A stretch of DNA of 7,950 nt from Candidatus Aegiribacteria sp. (GTDB lineage: Bacteria > Fermentibacterota > Fermentibacteria > Fermentibacterales > Fermentibacteraceae). The notes beneath the pieces were generated by a model. That model worked only from the letters and a program-made list of their open reading frames with translations. It searched no databases and was not told the DNA's origin. The DNA lies in assembly GCA_021107345.1 (NCBI GenBank), contig JAIOSX010000244.1, positions 1-7,950 of the forward strand, given 5' to 3'. This document shows positions 1 through 5,803 of this stretch, piece after piece (the first letter of the stretch is position 1; each line of letters begins with the position of its first letter). A program made the translations under genes and the position numbers.

Positions 1-171
1 ATAGCCTCAATTGCTCTGGGGATGTTCATTCATATTGCAGTGGTTACAAGAATGCTTCCATCCACAGGTATCCCGTTTCCGCTCGTGTCATGGGGAGGAT
101 CCAATCTCATGGTTACTATCGTAACCCTGGGAATCGTATCCAGGGTTGCCAGTGAGGGAGTCAGGAGATGA
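1..171 (+). CDS. ftsW: FtsW, septal peptidoglycan glycosyltransferase (C-terminal end only)
   Basis: This is the last 56 codons of a gene whose start lies before the window. Reading frame 1 is open from the first base to TGA at 169-171. The translation has a hydrophobic helix (IALGMFIHIAVVT), then the SEDS-family signature LPSTGIPFPLVSWGGSN (compare LPxTGxPLPFxSYGGSS), a last membrane helix (LMVTIVTLGIVSRVA) and a very short basic tail (SEGVRR). SEDS proteins are multi-pass inner-membrane enzymes that polymerise lipid II into glycan strands. FtsW does so at the division septum and works with a class B PBP. RodA has the same fold, and the fragment alone cannot separate the two; the position directly before murG in a dcw run favours FtsW. 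Trp and Asn replace the usual Tyr and Ser in the SYGGSS motif. The stop overlaps the murG start by 4 bp (ATGA). Confidence 0.9.
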   Translation: MASIALGMFIHIAVVTRMLPSTGIPFPLVSWGGSNLMVTIVTLGIVSRVASEGVRR

Positions 172-1238
172 GAGTTGCCATATCAGGTGGAGGTACCGGT
201 GGTCACATAAGCCCTGCGATTGCCGTGGCTGAGGCCATATGGGATAAGTATCCGGATACTCGGATCGATTTCATTGCAACCCCCAGACCCGTTGACAGAA
301 GAATGTACTACAAATTCGGCGATACTGTGCATATTCTGAACCCTCCACGGATGGACAGAGGTATAGTGGATGTTGCCTTGCTGCCTTTCAGAGCTGCAAG
401 GGAGTTCTTCAAGGTAAGGAAACTGCTCCGCAAGCTGGGATCTTCCGTGCTTTTCGCCACCGGAGGCTACCCGTCATTTTTTCCGGTAGTTGCTGCATGC
501 AGCCTGGGTATTCCCTCAATAATACATGAATCGAACAGTATACCCGGAAGGGCGAACAGGCTGGCTTCCCGCTTTTCGGACATAGTGCTTACAGGTTTCT
601 CTTCAGCTGCATCGGGTTTCAAAAAAATGGCTACTTACTCCGGTAATCCTGTCAGGTCTTCTCTTGAGAGATACGCTAGAAGTTTTGCCAGGGAGAAACT
701 GAATGTTCCCGACGGTATTCCGGTTGTACTCTTCCTTGGCGGAAGCCAGGGCGCCAGAGCGATAAATGATACAGCTCTGAAGGCTCCAGAAAATGTATGT
801 GTGTTACTTCAGTGCGGCAGCAGGGATAGAGAGAGAATTAACGAGGAATCATCCGATCTGCCGAGGATTCACGTAATCGATTTTACGGATGACCCGGCTC
901 TTCTCTACTCGGCTGCTGATATTGCAGTAGCACGTTCAGGGTCAATGACCGTAGCGGAATTGACATGGTTCAGAATCCCGGCCGTTTACATACCCCTTCC
1001 GTCCGCCGCTGATGATCATCAGAAATGGAATGCTCTTGAGATAGCTGATAAGGGTGGAGCTCTTGTTTACCTTCAGGACAGTACCGACGCTGATTCTCTA
1101 TGGAGAACCATAAGCGGTTTGCTTTGCGATGACAGGACAATTCAGAGAATGAAGACTTCCCTTGAGGAAATAATGCCTGTCAATCCGGCAGGTACAATCG
1201 CGGAGATCGTGATCAGCACTGCGGGGGAGGGCTTGTAA
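168..1238 (+). CDS. murG: MurG, UDP-GlcNAc:lipid I N-acetylglucosaminyltransferase (lipid II synthesis)
   Basis: MurG moves GlcNAc from UDP-GlcNAc onto lipid I to make lipid II, at the cytoplasmic face of the inner membrane. The 356-residue length is normal. It has the GT-B two-domain layout: glycine-rich loop GGGTGGH at residues 7-13, a second loop ATGGYPS at 97-103, HESNSIPGRANR at 120-131, GNPVR at 159-163, the third G-loop GGSQGARAIN at 191-200, the donor-site stretch RSGSMTVAE at 256-264, and HQKWNA at 284-289. Two conserved spots are changed: the usual GGYxSGP reads GGYPSFF, and the usual HEQN reads HESN. The ATG at 168 overlaps the ftsW stop and is preceded by GAGGGAG at 154-160 with a 7-nt spacer. 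The stop overlaps the murC start by 1 bp, so translation is probably coupled both ways. Confidence 0.97.
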   Translation: MRVAISGGGTGGHISPAIAVAEAIWDKYPDTRIDFIATPRPVDRRMYYKFGDTVHILNPPRMDRGIVDVALLPFRAAREFFKVRKLLRKLGSSVLFATGGYPSFFPVVAACSLGIPSIIHESNSIPGRANRLASRFSDIVLTGFSSAASGFKKMATYSGNPVRSSLERYARSFAREKLNVPDGIPVVLFLGGSQGARAINDTALKAPENVCVLLQCGSRDRERINEESSDLPRIHVIDFTDDPALLYSAADIAVARSGSMTVAELTWFRIPAVYIPLPSAADDHQKWNALEIADKGGALVYLQDSTDADSLWRTISGLLCDDRTIQRMKTSLEEIMPVNPAGTIAEIVISTAGEGL

Positions 1239-2560
1239 TGGCTAGCAGAGTGCATTTGATAGGGATCTGCGGCAGCGGAATGAGTTCCATGGCTCTCTGG
1301 TATCTGGATCGCGGTTTTGAAGTTAGCGGCTGCGACAGCAATCCAGGCGAGAATCTCGCCGAACTGCTGAGCGCAGGAATAGCTGTCTCGGATAAACACG
1401 ATACTGTTCATATTGAAAATGTTGACAGAGTTGTTTACAGCGCCGCTGTTCCTGTCGATCATCCGGAGATCATGAGCGCAAGGGAAAAGGGGATTCCCGT
1501 GCTGCGACGAAGTGAAGCCCTTGCTGAGCTTGCAAACGCTTCTCATCTGCTGGCAGTGGCAGGTGCCCACGGTAAGACGACCACAACTGCCATGACAGGT
1601 TGGATACTGCAGGAAACCGGCCATGATCCGACAGTCATGGTAGGTGGAGAAGTCAGTACATGGGGGGGGAATTTCAGACCAGGATCCATGCTGACGGTTG
1701 TTGAAGCCGATGAATATGACAGAACATTTCTCAGATTAAGGCCAGAATCAGCTGCCGTTACATCTTTCGCAATAGAACACCTGGAGTGTTACGGCACTCC
1801 CGCTGCACTATCGATGGCGTTCGGGGTATTCCTTGAAATGACCAGGCCAGGAGGAACAGTAATTGTTCCTTTCATTAACAGAGATCTGGCAATATGGGCC
1901 GAAAGGATTGAAAGAAATGTAATTACGACAGGGCCGGAAGGTTCAGTATTCTGCAGGCCCCTGGAAACAGATAAATGGCATCAGAAGTATATGATCGATG
2001 GAATTGAAGGGGATCTCCCACTTCCCGGGAATCATAACCTGAGAAATGCCGAGACGGCTATTGCCCTTGCATCAACCGCAGGTGTTGAACCAGAGGATTC
2101 GGTACGAGCTCTTGAATCTTTCCCCGGAGTATCCAGAAGGCTTGAAAATATCGGATTTTTCGGTTCAGCGGTTGTCCTGTCTGATTACGCGCATCATCCT
2201 GACGAAATAGTAGCAGCTCTTCAAGGGGTTTCACAGGTTTCAGGCGGGAAAATCGTTGTTGTTTTCCAGCCTCATCTTTATTCCAGAACCGCAGCCCAGT
2301 ATGAGGTTGCAGGCATAGCTCTCAGCAGCGCTGACCGGGTACTCGTTCTGCCCATTTATCCGGCAAGGGAGAAACCGATACCAGGCGTTACCAGCAGGTT
2401 GGTGGTTGATGCATCAGTAAGAGCAGGCGGTAATTGCAGGCTATGTACGTTCGACGATCTGAGGAAACTCCTCATAGAGATAGAGGCTGAAATAATTGTA
2501 TTCATGGGAGCCGGCAGTATTGATAAATTCGCGAGAGAGCTTGTGGGGGCTGTTGAATGA
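1238..2560 (+). CDS. murC: MurC, UDP-N-acetylmuramate--L-alanine ligase
   Basis: MurC is the cytoplasmic ATP-dependent ligase that adds L-Ala to UDP-MurNAc, the first step of peptide stem assembly. At 440 residues it is slightly short for the family. The three Mur-ligase domains are visible: an N-terminal Rossmann domain with GICGSGMS (9-16), a central ATPase domain with P-loop AGAHGKTTTT (108-117) and acidic motif EADEYD (156-161), GNHNLRNAE (264-272), and a C-terminal domain with GVSRRLE (297-303), DYAHHPDE (316-323) and FQPHLYSRT (343-351). DYAHHPxE and the HLYSRT motif fit MurC rather than MurD, E or F. The metal-binding stretch, normally TNIExDHxDxY, reads TSFAIEHLECY (175-185): His181 is kept but nearby Asn, Glu and Asp residues are not. 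The ATG follows GGGGGAGGG (1223-1231). There is no MurB or Ddl fusion at the C-terminus. The stop overlaps ftsQ by 4 bp. Confidence 0.97.
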   Translation: MASRVHLIGICGSGMSSMALWYLDRGFEVSGCDSNPGENLAELLSAGIAVSDKHDTVHIENVDRVVYSAAVPVDHPEIMSAREKGIPVLRRSEALAELANASHLLAVAGAHGKTTTTAMTGWILQETGHDPTVMVGGEVSTWGGNFRPGSMLTVVEADEYDRTFLRLRPESAAVTSFAIEHLECYGTPAALSMAFGVFLEMTRPGGTVIVPFINRDLAIWAERIERNVITTGPEGSVFCRPLETDKWHQKYMIDGIEGDLPLPGNHNLRNAETAIALASTAGVEPEDSVRALESFPGVSRRLENIGFFGSAVVLSDYAHHPDEIVAALQGVSQVSGGKIVVVFQPHLYSRTAAQYEVAGIALSSADRVLVLPIYPAREKPIPGVTSRLVVDASVRAGGNCRLCTFDDLRKLLIEIEAEIIVFMGAGSIDKFARELVGAVE

Positions 2561-3273
2561 AGGATCGACGAAGGATTGCGTTCTGGCTCTTACTTGTTTC
2601 AGGGCTCTCGGCTTTCGCCCTGGCCATGGGATACAGATGGTTTGAAAGGGGAGGTGCTTTCGATCTGGATACAGTACGCATAAGAGGTATACGACATGCC
2701 GATTCATCCGCGATTTGCGAAGTGGTCAAACCCTTGTTCGGCACATCTATCTGGCAGATAGATCCTGTTGATCTGCAGAATATGCTGTCCGATATACCCG
2801 GAATCGATTTCGCACATGTCAATCGGGCACCCCTGAGTGGTCTCATATTTGATATTAGGATCTCGGAACCTGTTTTCGCAGTCAGTGATTCATCTGGAGT
2901 TGCAGCTGTTTCCTCCATAGGTGAGGTTCTTCCGCCACGCTTTCTTACCGACAGCATACCTGTTGTTGAATCCCAAGAAAGGATAGATGCAGTGGTTTCG
3001 AGGAAACTGGCAGCATGGTTCAGATCTGAAGATATCCAGTATGACAGCCTTCTGTTCAGATATACAGACAGGGGATTATCTGTGTTCGTTGGTAATGGTT
3101 GTGAAGTGCTTCTTGGAATTGATCACCTTTCCGATAGATGGGATGATTACCAGCAGCTTGCATCTTCATTGTCCGGTTCTGACAATTGGTATCAGGTGGA
3201 TATGAGATACGCAAATCAGGCTGTTATGAGAAAGTTAGATGGGAACTCACCACCTCAGGGGGGTGAAATGTGA
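2557..3273 (+). CDS. ftsQ: FtsQ/DivIB, divisome scaffold protein with POTRA domain
   Basis: FtsQ is a bitopic inner-membrane protein that links early cytoplasmic divisome proteins to the later FtsB, FtsL, FtsW and FtsI set. The 238 residues show a short basic N-terminus (MKDRRR), one membrane helix at about 7-26, and then an outside POTRA domain at about 35-105. That domain begins FDLDTVRIRGIRHADSS, the usual 'f.v..I.V.G' opening, and runs to ISEPVFAV. The distal beta domain ends with VDMRYANQAVMR (214-225), which matches the DLRYxNxxxVR strand that closes FtsQ proteins. Overall sequence conservation is low, as is normal for this family, so the call rests on this architecture plus its place between murC and ftsA. 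The start ATG overlaps the murC stop (ATGA). Only a weak G-run (2545-2549) lies upstream, so translation probably depends on coupling to murC. A short Gly/Pro-rich tail follows the last strand. Confidence 0.92.
   Translation: MKDRRRIAFWLLLVSGLSAFALAMGYRWFERGGAFDLDTVRIRGIRHADSSAICEVVKPLFGTSIWQIDPVDLQNMLSDIPGIDFAHVNRAPLSGLIFDIRISEPVFAVSDSSGVAAVSSIGEVLPPRFLTDSIPVVESQERIDAVVSRKLAAWFRSEDIQYDSLLFRYTDRGLSVFVGNGCEVLLGIDHLSDRWDDYQQLASSLSGSDNWYQVDMRYANQAVMRKLDGNSPPQGGEM
3257..3263 (+). promoter_or_regulatory. Ribosome binding site supporting the GTG start of ftsA
   Basis: AGGGGGG is followed by a 6-nt spacer and GTG at 3270. The in-frame ftsQ codon ATG at 3268-3270 is the last sense codon of ftsQ and not a start for ftsA. 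The GTG overlaps the ftsQ stop (GTGA), and the next residues (NPEIYSGIDVGSK) begin the expected FtsA N-terminus, so the GTG start is well supported. Confidence 0.75.
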
Positions 3274-4514
3274 ATCCTGAGATTTATTCCGGAATTGATG
3301 TTGGGAGCAAAAACGTCATCTGTGTCGTAGCGGAAGCTGACGAAGAGGGAGTACTGCATATAACCGGAGCAGGTCAGGCTTCCACTTCAGGCAGCGTAAT
3401 CGAGGGTGTAATAGTGGACCTTCAGGGGGCTGCTGAAGCGGTATCTCAGGCAATTGAAGAGGCTGAATCACTATCATCATGGAAAATAATTGACACATCA
3501 GTGTCAATAAGCGGATCCCACGTCAGGGGATTTCCCGGCAGGGGAACGGTGAATGTTGAACGAGAGGATGATTTCGTATCCGGAAAAGTGACCTGGATGG
3601 ATATTGAAGATGCAACTGAAACCGCACAGCTGATCAAGCTGCCCAGGGAATCCATGATACTCAGGACGGAGAAATGCGGATACACAATAGATGGCTCAAG
3701 CAGACTTTTGCGGCCTCCTGTCGGTCTCAGGGCGGAAAGGCTTACTGCGGATATCTACATGATAACCGCAGATAGAACTGCTGTTCTTAATCTTGAGCAG
3801 GTAATACGTGATGCGGGAAAGAACGTTTCGGCTATCTATCCCGCAGCATCTGCTGCCGCCAGGTCAGTACTGACTCCCGATGAAATGGAAATAGGAGTAG
3901 TACTTGCAGATATAGGTGCTGATACAACCGATATTGCGGTATTCCATTCCGGCGTCCTGGCTCATCTTTCAGTCATTCCGTGTGGAGGGGAATCGATAAC
4001 CAGGGATCTGCAGCAGATTCGAATTCCCAGATACGAAGCGGAAAGACTGAAAAGAGAGTACATTGATATTGCTCGCAGGTCGAAAACACATGATAAGGAA
4101 ATATCAGTGAGCACCTTCGGTGGAAGGAGCACCATTCCCATCACAGATGAAACCGTAAATGAAATTGCATATAGAAGCGCGGGTAATCTTCTTGGAGACA
4201 TTCTCTGTGAACTCAAGCAGGCTGGAATTCAGGAATCGGATCTGCCTGCGGGAATCGTTCTCTCTGGAGGGACGGCTTACCTTAGGGGATTAACAAGTGT
4301 TGCGTCCAGGATTATCGGAATTCCGGTTGAAGTGGGAAAACCTGGAGGAATAGATATGTCGTCTTCTCTGATAGAAAGCGCTGAGTTCGCCAATGCTGTG
4401 GGACTTGTACTGCTTTCACATGAGGAGGAGAGTGAATATGAACAGAGGAAGATATCGAATCCGCTGAGTAAAGCGGCGTTGCGATTAAAGGGATTGATAA
4501 GGAAACTCAGATAG
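3270..4514 (+). CDS. ftsA: FtsA, actin-like membrane tether of the Z ring
   Basis: FtsA is an actin-family ATPase that polymerises under the membrane, binds the FtsZ C-terminal tail and recruits later divisome proteins. The 414-residue length is typical. Visible motifs are the phosphate-1 loop GIDVGSK (8-14), the FtsA-specific 1C/SHS2 domain at about 84-160 in place of actin subdomain 1B, the phosphate-2 loop DIGADTTDI (214-222), PCGGESIT (237-244), and the adenosine motif LSGGTAYLRG (331-340). The C-terminus NPLSKAALRLKGLIRKLR (397-414) is a basic amphipathic helix, matching the membrane-targeting sequence of FtsA; an acidic, variable linker (HEEESEYEQR) precedes it. Translation starts at GTG overlapping the ftsQ stop. 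ftsZ follows after 17 nt. MreB and DnaK share the ATPase fold, but the 1C domain, the C-terminal helix and the position make FtsA clear. Confidence 0.97.
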   Translation: MNPEIYSGIDVGSKNVICVVAEADEEGVLHITGAGQASTSGSVIEGVIVDLQGAAEAVSQAIEEAESLSSWKIIDTSVSISGSHVRGFPGRGTVNVEREDDFVSGKVTWMDIEDATETAQLIKLPRESMILRTEKCGYTIDGSSRLLRPPVGLRAERLTADIYMITADRTAVLNLEQVIRDAGKNVSAIYPAASAAARSVLTPDEMEIGVVLADIGADTTDIAVFHSGVLAHLSVIPCGGESITRDLQQIRIPRYEAERLKREYIDIARRSKTHDKEISVSTFGGRSTIPITDETVNEIAYRSAGNLLGDILCELKQAGIQESDLPAGIVLSGGTAYLRGLTSVASRIIGIPVEVGKPGGIDMSSSLIESAEFANAVGLVLLSHEEESEYEQRKISNPLSKAALRLKGLIRKLR

Positions 4515-4520
4515 TGAACA

Positions 4521-4527
4521 GGGGAGG
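4521..4527 (+). promoter_or_regulatory. Ribosome binding site that decides the ftsZ start
   Basis: GGGGAGG lies 4 nt before ATG at 4532. A GTG six codons upstream (4514-4516) is in frame and overlaps the ftsA stop, but it has only a weak AAGGA about 10 nt before it, and translating from it would put this purine-rich site inside the coding region. The ATG is therefore preferred. The spacer is a little short, so some use of the GTG cannot be excluded. Confidence 0.7.
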
Positions 4528-4531
4528 AAAG

Positions 4532-5686
4532 ATGATACCGCAGGAGAAAGGACCGAGGCTCCAGATAGTTGATGTGACCGAGGAATACCACGGCAAACCC
4601 AAAATAATCGTGGTTGGTATCGGCGGATGCGGATGCAACGCCATTGGCAGGATGTTGAATGCTGACATTGTGGGCGTTGAATACATCGCAATGAATACTG
4701 ATCTTCAGGCACTTCAGAACTGCGAGCCTGATCTGAAAGTGCAGCTCGGACCAAAGCTTACCGGTGGTTTGGGGGCTGGTGGGAACGTTGAAACAGGAGA
4801 GAGTTCCGCTGAAGAGAGCAGGGATGAGATCGTTGAAAGCCTCCAGGACTGCAGTATGGTTTTCATTGCTGCAGGTATGGGTGGTGGAACAGGTACCGGA
4901 GCGGCTCCCGTTGTTGGTCGTATCGCACGGGAACTCAATGCCATCACTGTCGGAGTTGTAACCAGACCGTTCGAGATAGAGGGTTCTATAAAGAAGAACA
5001 GAGCTGAGCAGGGTATATCAGCCCTAAGAAAAGAGGTGGATACACTGATTGTCATCCCGAACGACAGTCTACGTCGTGAAGCCGGTGATGATGAGACGCT
5101 GTCTAATGCTCTCGAAAGGGGAAACAGAACCCTGAAGGATGCTGTGGAAGGCATAGCGAACATAATCTCATCTCCCGGTCTGATGAACCTTGATTTTCAG
5201 GACATCAAGAAGGTTATTACAACCGGCGGAGGAGCCATGATGGGTACTGGCTGTTGCAACGGTGAACATCGCGCTTCCGAAGCAGCGAGCAGAGCTATTT
5301 CGGACCCGCTTCTGGAGAATGTATCGATTGAGGGGGCACAGTCACTTCTTGTAAGCATTCAAGCTTCTTCAAGCATGAAGTTCGCTGAATTCCACGAGGC
5401 AGTGGAGATAGTTACAAAGGCTGTAGGACCGCAGGCTGATGTATCTCTGGGAACCAGCATAGTTGAAAGCATGGATGATAAACTGAAAGTAACGGTAATT
5501 GCAACAGGTTTCGGTGAGATCGAAGATACGGAAATCGATTCGGTGGATATCAGACTTCCTGAGAGCTTGAAATCTCAGAGTGTGCCGCGGGATATTGAAC
5601 GGGATAGAATACCTTTCATTCTTGGAGCAGCCAGATCTACCGGAAAGGAAGATAGAAAAAAACAGCCACCATTCTTCAGAAGATGA
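4532..5686 (+). CDS. ftsZ: FtsZ, tubulin-like GTPase forming the Z ring
   Basis: FtsZ polymerises with GTP into the midcell ring that organises division. From ATG 4532 it is 384 residues. Motifs in order are GIGGCGCNA (29-37) and MNTDLQAL (54-61) in the nucleotide pocket, QLGPKLTGGLGAGG (71-84), the tubulin signature GGGTGTGAAP (117-126), RPFEIEG (145-151), and the T7 catalytic loop NLDFQD (219-224), normally NxDFxD. A short charged linker (about 338-377) ends in QPPFFRR (378-384), which resembles the conserved C-terminal peptide (IPAFLRR) that binds FtsA. The helix that normally reads AFxxAN/DDxL here reads ALERGNRTL (193-201), with Leu for Phe and Arg for the acidic residue. The usual SGENRA reads NGEHRA. 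The core still has the catalytic acidic residues. Two stops occur in tandem (TGA TAG). No terminator is evident directly after the gene. Confidence 0.97.
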   Translation: MIPQEKGPRLQIVDVTEEYHGKPKIIVVGIGGCGCNAIGRMLNADIVGVEYIAMNTDLQALQNCEPDLKVQLGPKLTGGLGAGGNVETGESSAEESRDEIVESLQDCSMVFIAAGMGGGTGTGAAPVVGRIARELNAITVGVVTRPFEIEGSIKKNRAEQGISALRKEVDTLIVIPNDSLRREAGDDETLSNALERGNRTLKDAVEGIANIISSPGLMNLDFQDIKKVITTGGGAMMGTGCCNGEHRASEAASRAISDPLLENVSIEGAQSLLVSIQASSSMKFAEFHEAVEIVTKAVGPQADVSLGTSIVESMDDKLKVTVIATGFGEIEDTEIDSVDIRLPESLKSQSVPRDIERDRIPFILGAARSTGKEDRKKQPPFFRR

Positions 5687-5702
5687 TAGGAAACATGTAG
5701 TG

Positions 5703-5740
5703 ACATGATAAATGCTTGTATATCATGTTGATAACAACAT
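5703..5740 (+). other. Two overlapping, mutually exclusive small hairpins after ftsZ
   Basis: ACATGATA (5703-5710) pairs perfectly with TATCATGT (5721-5728) over a 10-nt loop. ATGTTG (5725-5730) pairs perfectly with CAACAT (5735-5740) over the loop ATAA. The two share 5725-5728 and cannot form together. Neither is GC-rich and no T run follows, so this is a poor intrinsic terminator. It may stabilise the 3' end of the dcw mRNA, be an operator-like site, or mean nothing. TTGATA at 5728-5733 could be a -35 box, but the matching -10 position (TATCTG, 5751-5756) is poor. Confidence 0.35.
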
Positions 5741-5769
5741 CATCTAGCGGTATCTGTTTCATTAACGTA

Positions 5770-5800
5770 TATTACCCGCATCTAAGAATGGAGGGTAATA
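5770..5800 (+). promoter_or_regulatory. Hairpin overlapping the ribosome binding site of the radical SAM gene
   Basis: TATTACCC (5770-5777) is an exact reverse complement of GGGTAATA (5793-5800), with a 15-nt loop. The right arm includes part of the Shine-Dalgarno sequence GGAGGGT (5790-5796), which lies 9 nt before the ATG at 5804. An 8-bp stem there would partly hide the ribosome binding site in any transcript reading through from ftsZ. A TATATT box (5768-5773) overlaps the left arm; if it worked as a -10 element, the mRNA would start near 5780 and lack the left arm. No good -35 box accompanies it, so that promoter is weakly supported. The pairing is seen directly; its regulatory role is inferred. 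Confidence 0.45.
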
Positions 5801-5803
5801 CCA

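Noticed and set aside
1142..1624. 160-codon minus-strand open frame across the murG/murC junction
   Set aside because: It lies wholly opposite two clear genes, the protein looks like no domain, and its composition is that of an antisense shadow.
2502..2957. 151-codon minus-strand open frame opposite ftsQ
   Set aside because: It is antisense to ftsQ, has no recognisable motif, and ftsQ explains the region by architecture and overlaps.
4514..4531. GTG at 4514 as the ftsZ start
   Set aside because: It would match the overlapping style of the cluster, but the strong GGGGAGG site lies after it and points to ATG 4532. It remains a minor alternative.
4714..5163. 149-codon minus-strand open frame opposite ftsZ
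   Set aside because: Its Ser/Pro/Val-rich, low-complexity protein is the antisense image of the conserved FtsZ core.
5687..5803. Intrinsic terminator directly after ftsZ
   Set aside because: The hairpins there are AT-rich and no T run follows either of them.
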